A stretch of 64,000 nucleotides of DNA, from NCBI RefSeq assembly GCF_000006405.1, contig NW_003201290.1, forward strand, positions 92,848-156,847, read 5' to 3'. Position 1 is the first letter of the stretch; the number at the start of each line of letters is the position of its first letter. The position numbers and the translations under genes were made by a program. Below are positions 10,377 to 22,745 of this stretch, one piece after another. The notes below the pieces were generated by a model. The model did not search any database and was not told the origin of the DNA. It saw only the letters and a program-made list of their open reading frames with translations. This DNA comes from Perkinsus marinus ATCC 50983. Its lineage: Eukaryota > Perkinsozoa > Perkinsida > Perkinsidae.

Positions 10377-12265
10377 ATGTTTGTCGACAGCTACTCGTAT
10401 CTTATTGCCGCCACTATCGTTACTCTAGCAGCAGCTCTGGTCGGGAAGGTACTCTCTATGGCCATCGTAGGTGCCAACAAGAAAAGTGAGCTCAGCAGTT
10501 CTTGTTGATCAGCAGGCATTATGAGTTCAGGTTCGGGACCTCGGCCCATGACGTGGATGGAAGAGCACATGTTCCTCGCGGACTGTTTCCCTAAGGAGGC
10601 CAACCTCCCAGCGACCTGCAATGTGATCAACTGCGCTGTTCTTTTCAAGGATGCAATGCCTGACAGAGAAAGCATAGACAAGCTAGTGAGGGAAAAGGTG
10701 ATGAGCTCTTGGGGAATCTGTCAAGCCTTGGTTGAGCCTTTTTCGTTCAGTTGTTATCATTTACGCGTTTCTCGTGCGTTCCTGATGTGAAGACCCACAG
10801 CTGGAAACCTGTCGACATTGATGTCGCCCAGCATGTGCTCACCAGCGCGCCGATAAAGAGCCGTGCTGCGCTGGATGATAAAATCGAGGAGGTAGAGTGT
10901 TTAGCGCAAGGCCTCTTCAAAATGATGAGCATGTCGATCAGATAATCAATGTACCATTGCTCACTGATAAGCCTTTATGGCAAATTCATCTGCTACCAGC
11001 GGCCCAAGGAGCTGAGCAGAAGGACTGTGTGCTTTTCCGCTCTCATCACACTATAGGGGACGGCATCAGTTTGGTAGGCACTGCTGGAGAGTACCTTGTA
11101 TGGAAGTTGTACGCTTTATGTTTTCAGATCCAGTTGTTGGACGCTGTTGCAGTGTCTCGTGATGGAGGCCCTATTACTTACGTGAACCCTAAGGAGAAGA
11201 AGCCTATTAAAATGTCTTTGTTGACTAAGTTGGTTTATGGGGTTCTATTCTCTCTAGAATGGGTGAGTATAGGAAAGCACCTTCTGTGGAGGAGAGAGCT
11301 TCTGGTGTTAGGTTCGGTCGTTGATCGCCAATGTGTTGCAGACGAAGAGTTGCTTTGAGACGGAGTATGGTTTCAACTCATCATTAGCCCACCGTAAAGG
11401 TGATCTGACCTACAGTGGAGCGCGGAAGTCCATCTGTTTCAAGCCCTTCTCCCTCGACTATGTGAAGGCTATCAAGAATAGATCGCCCAAGAAGGTAGGC
11501 TCAGTGGCACCTTTGTGTAGAGGCTGCTCTACTTGTGTTTGTTTAGACTACTGTTAACGATGTGTTGTTGGGTGCTATGGTTGGCGCTATGAGGAGGTAT
11601 GGTGGATCTGCTGTTGATAACAATACCGTTATGAGGATGCTCGTACCAGTTGGGGCTCCACTCGAGTTTGGTCCCAATCCCCCGCCTGAGGGTGATAGGC
11701 TTGGCAATAATTTTTCTTTTTGCAGTGTTGATCTGAGCGAGGTGAGTTTGTTACCTTTGGGTATTTTCTATCGACTCTTATTATTTCAGGCTATCCGATC
11801 GAAGGATTCGATCTCGCGTATGTTAGCAAGTAGTCGCCCTATGAACCACCTGAAGAAGTCGCTAGAGTTCCTCACCTCGATGTTCATCACCAACACTATC
11901 CTTCCTCTTATGCCTAAGTTTGTCCCCCAGGGGTCTAGCATGGACCTGTTTTCTCGCCATTCAATTGTCTTCTCGAATGTGCCTGGGATGCAGACGCCAT
12001 GTTGTTTCGCTGGGAAGGAGGTAGAGTCTATCTACCCCATTTTCCTGAACATCATTACTCAGGTGAGTGCCGCATTGAAATTTTCGGAGAGTCTTTATTA
12101 TTGCTTGCTTTCTAGGTGATCGTCCTTTCGTACAACCGAAAGTTGATGTTCAACATTACTCTCGACCCCAATGTGGTGAAAGATTATGATAAATTTGAAG
12201 GCTACTACCGAGACGAGCTATTGGACATGGGCGAGCGTCTTGGTGTCACCGATGTTCAACTTTAA
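10377..12265 (+). CDS. Wax ester synthase / diacylglycerol O-acyltransferase family protein
   Basis: The enzyme family transfers acyl groups from acyl-CoA to long-chain alcohols or diacylglycerol to make storage lipid at the ER. Nine exons join in frame: 10377-10470, 10513-10697, 10751-10891, 10942-11073, 11128-11262, 11342-11494, 11547-11741, 11790-12062 and 12116-12265. They give about 485 residues, the usual length. A hydrophobic N-terminal segment (LIAATIVTLAAALVG) precedes WMEEHMFLADCFP. The HHxxxDG motif is present (SHHTIGDG). The C-terminal half shows VNDVLLGAMVGAMRRY, FSNVPGM and VIVLSYNRKLMF, the hallmarks of its second domain. Family is firm; substrate is not predictable. A dead copy lies 1.3 kb upstream. 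Confidence 0.9.
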
Positions 12266-12741
12266 AACTTGACTGATTTGTTTACTGTTTAGCAGCATGG
12301 TTACTTGGTCAACTGTTTCCTCATCGAGGGTTTTATTCTGGGTGAATTTTTGTTCCTGTTTGGGGCTCGTTATGGCATGTGCAAAGTTGTTTGCCTGGAG
12401 TCCTTTGCTCAATATTATACAATTGGAACACTTGAGCTAAGTTGTCCGTTCGCTCTCAACGGGAGGAGCCTCGTCTGTTTGCCATCCATACCGGTCAATG
12501 CTCTGATCCTCAAACAACAGATCATGGAACCATTGCTGCTAGGGTTGTATATCAACGTTTTGTCTCTTAAAACAAAAGTTTGTAGATTCCTGGTCAGCTC
12601 CGAGTTGGTAAATCACAGGGTGTTTCTGATGACGATTCACTATTCAGTGCTAGATGAGTCTAGTCGAGTGATTTTTCGAACAGAAGCTGCAAATGATGCA
12701 CAGCATGGGATCTATGGTGGTATAACTCATTTAAAGCATCG
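12266..12741. other. 3' flank of the acyltransferase; no gene seen
   Basis: The plus frame 12305-12751 stays open for 148 codons but has no recognisable motif and overlaps the start of the tRNA. It is most likely chance or untranslated sequence. Confidence 0.4.
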
Positions 12742-12813
12742 TCCGATGTAGTCTAGCTGGTTAGGATTCGTGGCTCTCACCCACGCGACCGGGGTTCGAG
12801 TCCCCGCATCGGA
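12742..12813 (+). tRNA. tRNA-Glu (CTC)
   Basis: A 72-nt cloverleaf. The acceptor arms TCCGATG and CATCGGA pair, the D-loop region holds GGTTAGGAT, the anticodon stem CGTGG/CCACG encloses loop CTCTCAC with anticodon CTC, and the T-arm GGGGTTCGAGTCCCC is perfect. A T-run (ACTTTTCC) follows and fits RNA polymerase III termination. No intron is seen. CCA is not encoded. Confidence 0.95.
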
Positions 12814-13237
12814 ACTTTTCCGTGCATTTTGTCACGACTAGTAAGCGTTTCAATTTTTAGTTACTCGATTATCGTTGCGCTTTTCGATACAGTCGAGTCG
12901 TTTGTTAGCAGACCTTGATAGCATGTTACAGCTGTCTCGCTTGTCTCGGAACTGGAACTCATATCGATTCTTCACCATTCTTCCTTCAATCTGAACCTTG
13001 CATTATCAGCTCTGAAACCCTTGAGTCTAATAGTATCTGTCACTGGATTCTGGCTCTCCTATAGAAGCGCCTGTTGATACGCGATAGTATGAGTATCACA
13101 CTGTGAAGTGATGCTCAGTCCGCGAAGTTGCATCCTCTGAAAATGTCCCAACGGTGACGGTTTCGGGTACACCTCTGGTAGGATGGGAGGTTGTCTACAT
13201 TCCACTGTCAGTTGTCTTGTGTTTTGTCTCGGGAGTG
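12814..13237. other. Intergenic; no feature seen
   Basis: Sequence between the tRNA and the ferredoxin start. The frame of the first ferredoxin exon is open back to 13154 without a better start, so the 5' end of that gene could lie slightly upstream. Confidence 0.4.
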
Positions 13238-14008
13238 ATGGCTGCCACCAAGGGCTCCACTATTACTCCGAGGAGCGGGAAGAAGAGTGGCCTACTGCGT
13301 CTTCTCTTGGCGGCTATCGGCACCTACGCCGTGGTCAGTGTTGTGACAATGAGCGCCGATTTAGCATTCTCTATTGGGAGCGGTCGACAGACCTCGAGTG
13401 CCAAGTTCTTGTCGAGCCAACGTAATAAACTCAAGTGGAATTTTCGGGTTTTAACTCCTTTTTATTGAATCCCTACCTGTTATAAACGGCCCTCCACTGT
13501 AGGTTCGGCATCACCATCACGAGCAGTATTCCGTAGCTGTCGTCCGAGCGCCCTCGGCGTTACTCCTGGCGCCAACCCTGTGCCCTCGCTGCTCGGTCAT
13601 CGGAGAGTCGGTGCAGGGTACAAAATAACGATGCAAACTCCCGATGGTGACAAGGTGTTCGATTGCGATGAAGACACGTAGTGTGGGGAGATATGGTGGC
13701 CTCATTAGGGAAGTGCATGGCGTTTGCAGGTACATCCTCGATGCCGCTGAAGATGCAGGGATCTTCGACCTCCCCTACAGCTGTCGGGCGGGAGCATGTG
13801 CGGCCTGCGCTGGACAGGTCCTGGAGGGCTCTGTGGACCAAGAGGACCAGGCCTTCTTGGAACAAGGCCAGATGGTAGTTGGATGGGGGGTCGGTCCTTC
13901 GCTGTATTGATATGTCGTGGTCAGGATAAGGGGTACTGCCTTACTTGCGTGGCCTATCCTCAAAGTGACGTGACGATCCGCAGTAACTGTGAGAGCGAGG
14001 TGGCTTAG
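13238..14008 (+). CDS. Plant-type [2Fe-2S] ferredoxin with bipartite plastid-targeting leader
   Basis: A small electron carrier normally paired with ferredoxin-NADP reductase in plastids. Exons 13238-13421, 13503-13677, 13730-13874 and 13925-14008 join in frame. The ferredoxin core has CRAGACAAC and, exactly 29 residues on, the fourth cluster cysteine in YCLTC: the complete C-x4-C-x2-C-x29-C set. The leader has a basic start, then a hydrophobic span ([18 protein letters not shown]), then a Ser/Arg/Pro-rich transit-like stretch. This is the layout used for plastids bounded by extra membranes. No photosynthesis gene is nearby. In a non-photosynthetic alveolate such a ferredoxin would feed isoprenoid or Fe-S synthesis in a relict plastid (inference). 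Confidence 0.92.
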
Positions 14009-14907
14009 AGGTGGCTCGACTGGACCTGTACCTTTTCACCGAAGATAGAAGTGTCTGTTCTCCCCTTGTTGCGTTTACCAAGGTCAAGGGTTCTGCTAGT
14101 TGGGTTTCCCCCCTCTCTTTTATGTCGAGGCTTCCTCCGGTCAAGGCAGATGGCTGGATGAACTATCGGACATAGAGACTTGCAGAGTCATATCGAAGGT
14201 TCGAGCTCGGGGGTATCTCAATACTGCATCATATTTAATCTATATATTTTTCCCTTGAGCAGCACTCCTTTCACGAAGCTGATTAGCAGTATAGGAGTAT
14301 GGCTGCGAACTTAGCAGCGCCGAAAAGAGCGGCCAAACTCTGGTATATGCACTGAAGCATGGCTCGATTAGTTCAGGTGAATAGAGTCTACATATTGCAG
14401 GGATATAACACCCTTATCTTCATAGTTAGCCTAGGCCTATATTCTGAACTGTATCGAGATTAAGTACTCGTGGTTCTACTACTTCCTGTTGAAGCCACAA
14501 TGACAATATAGGAGCTCACCGAATTGTGGTAGGGAGTTGGTATTGTCAGTTTTGGCGTCAGGAAGTAGAGGGAGTACTCGGTAAAGAGCGCTATCGAGTG
14601 GAGGCATCTGACGGGTACTATAATACTAGGTATGGTATGGGCGGCCAGATGGAATAGGTTGTTAGGGAGGGCGTTAAGGCGGACCTGGACAAACTGCGTA
14701 ATGTGGTGAACTCCCTGGCAAAAGGCTGGTCTCGGAGGAGGCGGAGGCAGCGGAGGAGGACTATCAGAAAGCGGGAGGGTTGACGGCAGGGGGGAGGAGT
14801 CGTAATGACCATTTTCATGTTGACTTGGATGCACTGTGCCATGTAGTTGTGTTATGGCCGCTTTTAGTAGGATGCTTTTATCAGAATTATTATCATCATC
14901 GTAGAAC
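14009..14907. other. Intergenic, partly purine-rich
   Basis: No gene was recognised. A G/A-rich tract lies at 14725-14805. The minus frames across this region are low-complexity shadows of it. Confidence 0.4.
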
Positions 14908-15520
14908 ATGTCGGACTCGTACTACGACAGCGATCTGGTCTGTGAGTACTGTTCGACCAACTTCGACCTTCAGAATCATGTCCCGAAGGTGAGAGAAAAT
15001 CTTCGCTGTGCGTAAAGATATGTTTTTATTTCAGCTTTTGGGGGTGTGTGGACACAATCTATGTGCTGAGTGCATTGCCTCGTTGGAAGGAGCTCGGGGA
15101 TTCGGCCGCTTCATGTGCCCTTTCTGTCGGCAGCCGCATCGGCCCGGCGAAATCAGCGTGAATCCTGTGATAATGAATCTGCTTCGCTCCGCTGCTGCTG
15201 GAGTGCTTGGCGAAGTCCCCTCGGCCACTAATGGGGTTGGTGGTAGCACTTCAACTGAGGGAGGGTGTACCAACTTGACGGTTACTAGTGATGAGGACGA
15301 TGATGACGGTGACACTCGTAGTGACACTTTTGATGAGCACGATAGCTGCAACTATAAGTGGTATGAAGAGCGGGGTAGGTGGTGGTTCTGTGACTACAAT
15401 AAGGATCGTCGGTGGCACTACTTTGGGAAGTGGCTAGCTGATGATGATGGTGGTGAAGGATGGAAGGACTGGGCTGAATGGAAAAGTGAAATATGTCAAT
15501 CAGAGAACAACGCTTTCTAG
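14908..15520 (+). CDS. RING-type zinc finger protein with Trp-rich acidic C-terminus
   Basis: Two exons, 14908-14988 and 15035-15520, are separated by a 46-nt intron and encode about 188 residues. The RING at residues 12-60 has CEYC, then CGHNLCAEC, then CPFC: a C3HC4-type arrangement close to the N-terminus, as in E3 ubiquitin ligases. A short linker with an acidic block (DEDDDDGD) follows. The end is rich in Trp and Tyr (YKWYEERGRWWFCDY, FGKWLADDD, WKDWAEW). That tail is not a domain I recognise and may bind the substrate (inference). The start was chosen because the RING begins 12 residues later. Confidence 0.8.
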
Positions 15521-15785
15521 AAGCCCGCGTCGTGCATGATCAGAATTAGATGTTTACACGTCCTCCCTACTATTGCCCTTTCCCTGGTCACCCTCCCCCC
15601 AGGGCCGTTCAGTGTACAGTAGCATTCTTGTGTATAGGGGATATTGTCTATATTATTATTCTCATTATCATCATCACCGCTCACCGCGGAGATCTTGCAT
15701 GAGCCGTAGGTGTTGTGTTGAGTCGTCACACATGCCTCTAAGATTCAGTATACCGATCTTCTGTCGGCTCTCTTTCAAGGGGAAC
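15521..15785. other. Short intergenic region
   Basis: About 265 bases between the RING gene and the next start; no feature seen. Confidence 0.4.
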
Positions 15786-18700
15786 ATGTCTTCAACTACG
15801 CAGGTCGTAGCGGCTGCTCCCGACCGTACTGCAAATGTCTGTGTAGATTCGAAAGTCGCGGCGATCGTCTGTTGACAGCAAGGACCGCGGGCCCGATGTT
15901 GTCGCTGCTGGTGCTGCCACTAAGCGCTCCAAAGGGGAGGGGCGGAGGGTAGGTGAAGGGGCTCCATTCTCACAGAGGACGGACTCCCTTCAGTCTTCCC
16001 TTGGCGGGGCTTCTAACGGTGTGCGCAGTCCCAGGACCCTCGCAGCTGTGGCGGAGTCTGTGGCCATGGCACTGGCTGGCAACGTGGGCTGGAGGGGGAG
16101 GGGAGGTGATAGTCGCAGGCTCGTGGGATCACTCAGGTGCCGCCCCCAGCAGAACTGTTCAAGTTATCAGGGAAGCAGGAGGCCATGGCTAGACAGGCCG
16201 CGGCCCAGGCCCAGCTCAGGAGTGGGCATAGCAGAGCCTCCCGTAGAAGGTCCTCGGCGGCGGGGGGCACGGGGGACAGGGCCTCCACAGTGGTCGTACC
16301 GCATGTCCCGCGGCATGCAGCCAATGCTGCTATACAGAGACAACGAAGAGAGAGGGAGCTGGAGGGTAGGTCGGGGCCATGGGCTCGCTCATGGCGATCG
16401 CTTGTCATCTTCAGAAGCGGCCCAGGCCAGGCAGCTCAGACAGGCACTCCTGGTCGAGGGGCCACTCCACATGGGCGCGTCGCGGACCCTTCCAGCATCC
16501 AAGTCGTTGGTAGACGGCCCTAAGCCATCACCTGAGGGCAAAGAGCCCGGTCGCCACAGACCGTCCCTTGCCGCCACCTCTAGGGATACCCTTACCCAGG
16601 TTTACGGTGGGAGGGGTACTGGTCCACGTACGAGGCCGCATAACAGGGGGTGTAGTCGTAGCCTGCCACCTCCTAAGGGGAGGACCACGAGCTGGGCGAA
16701 CAAGAGGCCTGATGGTCGGTGCACTCCCTTCAGCGAGGGCTGCGTGTCACCACGGGACGATCTGGAAATACCTCCTCTCCCGCCGCGGAAACGAAAGGAG
16801 TCTGTGGCCCCGACGACTGCCCAGCAGAGGAGGACGGGTCCAGACAAGGGTCGACCTCCTCTGCGGAAGAGGCTGCGACAGAAGGCACTGGATAAGGCCG
16901 CTAAGCTGGGCAGGGCGCTGGCTTCTAGTCGCAGTCGGACGGTACTGCAAGAAGAGGAGGGGACACAGAATGCTCCCCCAGGTGGGAGAATAGATGAGGA
17001 TCCAGGGCCCAGCTACCACGAGCTAGGTAGCAGTAGTAATGGTGATAGTCAGGAGGAAGAGCTGTCACCGTTGATAACATCTATATCGCTTTCTACACCA
17101 GCTATGAAGGAAGAGGCTATTCGCCTGTCTAAGCGGACGGTGGGGACTAATACTTCCCCTCCTAGGAGGAAGAGGGCACGACGGCCCAGTCCACCAGCAG
17201 CAGCAGCAAGAGCTGGCTTCCAGCAGCAGGAGGAGGAGGCTCCTCTACTGTCAACAGCCCAGAGTGAGGTTAGTAACAGTTTGCGGGATGCCGCTAGGGC
17301 CCATGGTCTGACCATCACCAACTTGGGTGGACTACGGGACAATTCCCTCCAGCATAACTCCTCGACCTCTCCTCTGCATTGGAGCCAGGCCTCGGAGGAA
17401 TTCCTGGGCACCTTCTGCAGCGCTCATGGCCTCACTCTGGTCAACATTGCTCACAGTTTCCCTTCACCAAGCTCCCCTGAGGTCCTCTCCTCCTCCCTGC
17501 CGGCCACCACTGTGCCGACTGTCTCTCCAGCAGCTGGTCTATGGCAACCTCAGGAGAGGCCCTTGCGGTACCCCAGACCTGAGCCCGATACTAGCCCTCA
17601 AGATATGGTCATAGTTGATCGGACCGCTGCCTCGGTTACTCCGGGGTCGCCAGAGGAGGTCTCGGACTATCTAGAGGGGTATCTAAAAGGAGGGGCCTCT
17701 TTAGCACAGCGGTTGCCGGTGCCTCCAGTTGGGAGGCCGTTGAATAGATCCCGGGTTCTACCCCAGCGGTATGCATTTGACGGCCCTGGTTATTCAAGGC
17801 CCGACTCTATCGGTCGCTCCCATACGCCCATCAGAGTGGATTCCAGTGGCTCTTCTGACGGTAGAGGTGGTCTCGACGAGGACGACATCGATGCGGACGA
17901 TGGTATGAGGGTCGTTGACATAGTCACCAGTATGCGTAGCGCCATAGGTAGCGCCCGCTAGGGTTGAGGGGGTCGCTACTGTGGCCTGCAGGTACTCCTG
18001 GGGACCAGGCAGGAGTCCATGCATTGGGTCTGGCGGTGGGAGCTGCGGTACAAGCTAACCTTGACATACCATCTCTGCCTGAACCTACCATAATGTCTAC
18101 TGGGGGGCCTAGTACAGCTGATAGCGGCGGCCTTATGCTGGTCGACTTCAACACTCAGAGGCGGCCTCCGATTCGAATCTCCAGCCCCTCGAACAGTCGT
18201 AGTGTTGGGCCGCGGCAGGTGGGCGTCTCCCTAATGTGGCGGTGTTGGAATTTCGTGGCGCGTGACTCAGGGCATAGGAGCATCTACCATGGGGGATACC
18301 TCTGACATCCTTCCCGAGTCGCTATACGACAGTATTGGGATCAGCCGTATCGATGAAGACCCCACCGAGGAACAGCGGCAGTCCCCCAGTGGTACTACCG
18401 CCTCCCACTGTGATGAGGAGCTCGAGGTAAGGGGCAGTGGGCAGTCTAGAGAAGATGGTGCCGTTCAGGATATCTGTACCAAGGCAGAGCCAGTGTACAG
18501 CAGCAGTGGTAGCAGCAGTAGCTTAGCGGGTACCGTAACACCGTCATCAATACCTAGTGGGACGGCACATCCCACCGCTGGCGAGGGGACATCGAAAGAG
18601 AGCATCCCTCTGCGGGGTGCTTGTACAGGAATCCAGGGATCTCACGTGGAGGAGCTGAGTCATAAGGCACGATTGGCGGTACCTCCTCTCTCTAGGATGT

Positions 18701-21700
18701 GTCACCACCGTGTCACCATGTCAGCTGGACCACATGGACCGAACGGACGAGCTCATTCGTTTGGCCGACTCTGCCGAGCTCCATAGGCGCCACCACAAAA
18801 TGATCAACCAACAGGTATTCAGTCGATGCCTAGTCGTAGTGCAGAGGGTCTGTCAGGTCAGTGATGCTTTGGCGGTAGGGGAGCGTCACAGTGAGCGCCT
18901 GGCCCGGGCCCAGAAGCACTTGGCAGGGGGAGTGGCCCAGCCTGCCACTAGTATTAACCGTGCAGATGGTACTGTGCAGACGGAGAGGGAGGACAGCATG
19001 AGGGAGGCCTTGGGTCATGGGACAGTCCATGTCCCGATGGGAGTCCAAACGCTGACCGCCACGACGGAGCCTCCCACGGTGGGTCGGGCCTCGGTGTTGG
19101 TGGTCGTACTGTAGCCGCCGTATTGCAGGTACCTTCGGTGGAGGCTATTGGTCTCCAGACGGAGATAGGGAGGATGGAGATGGACATTGACTGTCTGGAC
19201 CACTCACTGGAGGCTAGTACTGATATCGACCAGGCGGTGAGGCATCCTCCTCCTAACCCTCCCTCTGTTGAGCCATGTCTGCTACAGTTGCGTGGAGCCT
19301 TCGTCCAGGACTCTCGCCATGGTTTCTCTTACCCCATGTGGACCCAGACGGAGGGGCCAAGTCGAGGCGTGGACCAAGTAGTAGTTACCCTGCTGTCGTC
19401 TGTAAAAAACCCTGTAGTGTTTAGGGTGTACAGCCGAGTTTGTCCTCGAATGGAGGTCGATCTAATGCAGCTCGGTACAGCAGAGGTGCGTCGGGTGTGG
19501 AGGTGGAGCTCTCTCACTCCTGTGCTGCTATAGGCTCCTCTAGGGCTCGGTCTGGTAGTAACCGCTCTAGCCCTACCTACTCTATGGTGGGCTTCGAGGA
19601 TGAGGAGGCCACCACTTCCGAGGTCTCTGTGGTCCAGCCCGGCTCCATTGTGGCCTCGTCGATCCAGTCGGACATATCCCTCCCTTTCACTTCACCGTTC
19701 AGTGACTGGCGGTCAGCGTCATCGACTGGCAGAGGTCCGGGGTCGGCAGATCCAGAGGAGGCCAGCATTCTTACGGCGAGCGCTGCTTTGGAGGGCCATC
19801 TGAATCTCACCTACAGGAACCTCAGAAATGAACGATCGACTCACGGAGGGGAGGCCAACGATGCTGTAAGAATGATGTGGAAGTTCGAGCTGGAGTGGTA
19901 TTGATTAGGGCCTCCGGTCTAGCCATACATCGTTATATGAGTCGAGGTTGAGCAACAGCCCGTCCTCTAGCATGTCGATCCTCACTGAGTTCACTGTTGA
20001 TGGTGGTAACAACGTGAGTGTAGAGGAGGTCAGTGGAGCCTTGGCCCGGAGGAGGAGGAAGGCCGAGGCGGACGTCGAGGAGCGCATCAGGAGCAGTAGG
20101 GAGAAGATGGCTGCTGGCAAGGAAAGGGACATCGCCTCTCCGCAGAAGAGGCGGCGGGAGCATCGCAGGGTTAGTGATGTGGCCTTTTCGGGTGGGTTGG
20201 TCAGGTGGGGTCTGTCATCAGGCTGTGGAGGAGAGGAAGAGGAGACGTCGGGAGGCTAAGGACTCCTTCAAGACCTCCTTGGAGAGATTCAGTGAAGGGC
20301 TGATGGACTCCCGAGGGTCCAGTGGGTCTAGTACGGACTCCCTCTCGATCATCATCAGAGGTCGGCGGTCCGCGTGGTCGGTCTTTGGTATCGTCTTGGT
20401 ATAGATGCGGAACGCCGGCTTCTAGCGCAGCAGCAACGGTTGAAGTCGAGAAGTGAGGCTGTTGCTAAGGACACGAGGGTGACTGAGGATGCCCTACGGG
20501 ATAATGCAGCGAAGCTGAGGAAGGTAGAGTACCTAAAGGAGTTGAAGAAGGAGGTATGCAGATGTTGGTTTCCAAGTGGGGACTTGCTTGGCAGATCTCT
20601 GAGGCCAAGAGGGAGGGGCCGCCGTTCGAGATCACTCAAGCTGTTGAGGATGCTGAATTGAGTCCCACTGGTCCCACGACACCAGCGTGAGCTACTAGCC
20701 CTGGTGTACGGCAAGAGCCCTTGAGTGAATCCTCTAGGGTATCCGAAGGGCCGTCGAGGGAGGACGCTGAAGTGGTGGCGGAAAGTGTCGTTGAAGATCG
20801 TAAGGAGGCGATCGAGGAGCCACCCGTCCACGAGGCAAGTCCACCTGCGGTCTCGGGAGCCTCTGGTATTCGGCAGCGCTCACAGGTGGTTGAGGGAGCG
20901 GCTGAGGAGGAGGAGGATGAGGCGGCCTTGGTAGGGAGCGACGAGGAGAGGAAGGTGAGTATTGTCTTGGAACCTTTGGGGATAAATTCAATTCAGTCGA
21001 CGGCCTCGATCACCCTACAACGGATCCATGCGGTAGAGGCTCAGAACGAGGAGGACAGCCAGAGCAAGCTCGAACGTAAGGCTCTCTCATAATAGTTATA
21101 CGTACTCCTCTTGATTGTAGTAGTGGAGACCCTGGCCCGCCTCGAGCCGTCCTCTCCTGCTGTGACCCCCGGTAGCATCGTAGTTGTCGCTCCCGAGGGA
21201 GATAAGGATTTCGGCAGCAGCCGTGAAGTGGTACAGCATCTATCGAAAGGTCCACCATCACTTGCCTCCCACAGGAGCTCTCCCGTGACACTTCGGACTC
21301 GGCAGTGCTAATCGCGGACCCAGTGGAGGCGGCCAGAGCGGTCGCAGAGGCCAAGGTCCCGTCTGTCTGGAAGGTGGTACTTCTCTTGAGCTGGTACCTC
21401 GAGAGTGCCTTTATAGGAAGTCAGCAGTAGTGCTAGTGGGAGCAGCCAACGCCGATATGAGTCGTCTTCGGAGCAAATCCTCGAGGTAGCCCGCTTTGAT
21501 GCCAAGCCCCCAGTGGTGTCCAAGAAGAGTGCCGAGGACCTCGAGATCGACAAGATGGAGGTAGGGGAGAGCTAGTGTGTCCCTGTGGGCATAGTCGGGT
21601 AGGTGGTTGAGGAGGCCCCTGTCCAGAGCCCAGAGTTAGTCCCTCTATTGCCGAGACCATCGACTAGCAGCAGCAGCAGTAGGGGTTCACCTGTCCTTCG

Positions 21701-22745
21701 GGTTGAGGGGGAACCAAGAGCGGGTAGTAGGGTATTCCTGTATCGGAATACATGGTCAGCCTCTCAGAATCCGTCACCCCTATTCCCAGCAGTGACGCTC
21801 TACTAGGTTGGGCTAGGGCCTTGCCCAAGACTGAGCTGGACCAGTGTATTGACGACATTGCTGAACATGTTCGCCCGTTGGCCGTCGATTGATCTAATGG
21901 GATGGCACTTACCTCAGGTGCTGGAGTCTCTGCTGGACGACAGAGCCCTTGAGAGGAGGGTCCTCAGTGTATTGGGACGCGATGGCCCTTCACTGGAGGA
22001 CGGCTATCCTCATGATGCGGATAGCAGGAAGCTGCATCGACACCGCCTAGCTACGTCCAAGGCCGCCGTTGATACTGTAGTCAAGGAGGCACAGGCTAGG
22101 TGAGCTCTGCAGCCTTGAATGATGGGCTAGGGGACCACGGCTATTATAGGCTTACCGATAGGGAAGAATTGGACTCAACAGCTCTTAAAGGAGGGAATGC
22201 TGATGCTTCGGCGCTAGCTGAGATGCAATACAAGGTGACTGAGAGTAGAGGAGAAGTTGGTATGGGCAGAATGCGAATCCTCAGGTGCCGGCCGATTCCG
22301 GATACACCCACAGGCTTCTATGGGAATCTTGCCTCGAGCTAGCTCGGCAGCCCTCGGATGCCCAACGGACGTGCGCTCTCTGGAGCAAACGCTTCCCCGG
22401 CACGAAGTCTCCGTTGACGCACTTCGTGGCTGTTGTGAACTCGTGGTCTTCAATTCAGCAACAATTAAACCAGATACTGGAGATAAACTCCGACTTGCGC
22501 ATGCGTGCAGATGCTGGTTTGCATCACTCCGAGGTGCAACAAGCAGAGGAGCGGCGAGTTGACGGCCTTGCAATGGGCGCTGTCTCCTGTCTTGCCGTTA
22601 CCGGTGTCACCGCCCTCTACGACTGGAGTCAGCGGAAAAGAATACGGTCTAGGATATTGGTGGACGTGGATGAGGAAGTGTTTGCTGCGCTGGTCGAAGA
22701 CTTCGCTCTAGAGCTTAGAGATGAGTATGAGGAGGGCGGGGGATG
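15786..22745 (+). CDS. Very long disordered and coiled-coil protein with C-terminal membrane segment
   Basis: A GC-rich 7-kb stretch reads as one plus-strand gene through some 20 introns of mostly 40-55 nt. Exons include about 16020-16070, 16135-16360, 16430-17950, 17997-18221, 18274-18672, 18720-18810, 18859-19080, 19131-19376, 19426-19865 and 19910-20170; the joints at 21000-22300 are unsure. The product, about 1,900 residues, is rich in Ser, Pro, Arg and Glu, with poly-Ser and poly-Ala runs. Helical charged stretches occur at AMARQAAAQAQLRSG, LDHMDRTDELIRLADSAEL, LARRRRKAEADVEERI and KLRKVEYLKELKKE. Near the end, after a coiled stretch (QLNQILEINSDLRM), lies a hydrophobic span (LAMGAVSCLAVTGVTALYDW) and a short acidic tail, so it may be tail-anchored. 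I do not recognise the family. It could be two adjacent genes; the start at MSSTTQVV is tentative. Confidence 0.6.

Noticed and set aside
12305-12751. 148-codon plus frame downstream of the acyltransferase
   Set aside because: Overlaps the tRNA-Glu gene, has no domain and lies in the expected 3' flank.
16133-17411. Minus-strand frames of 60-120 codons in the GC-rich region
   Set aside because: Shadows of the plus-strand low-complexity gene; no motifs, and plus-strand introns and frame continuity are consistent.
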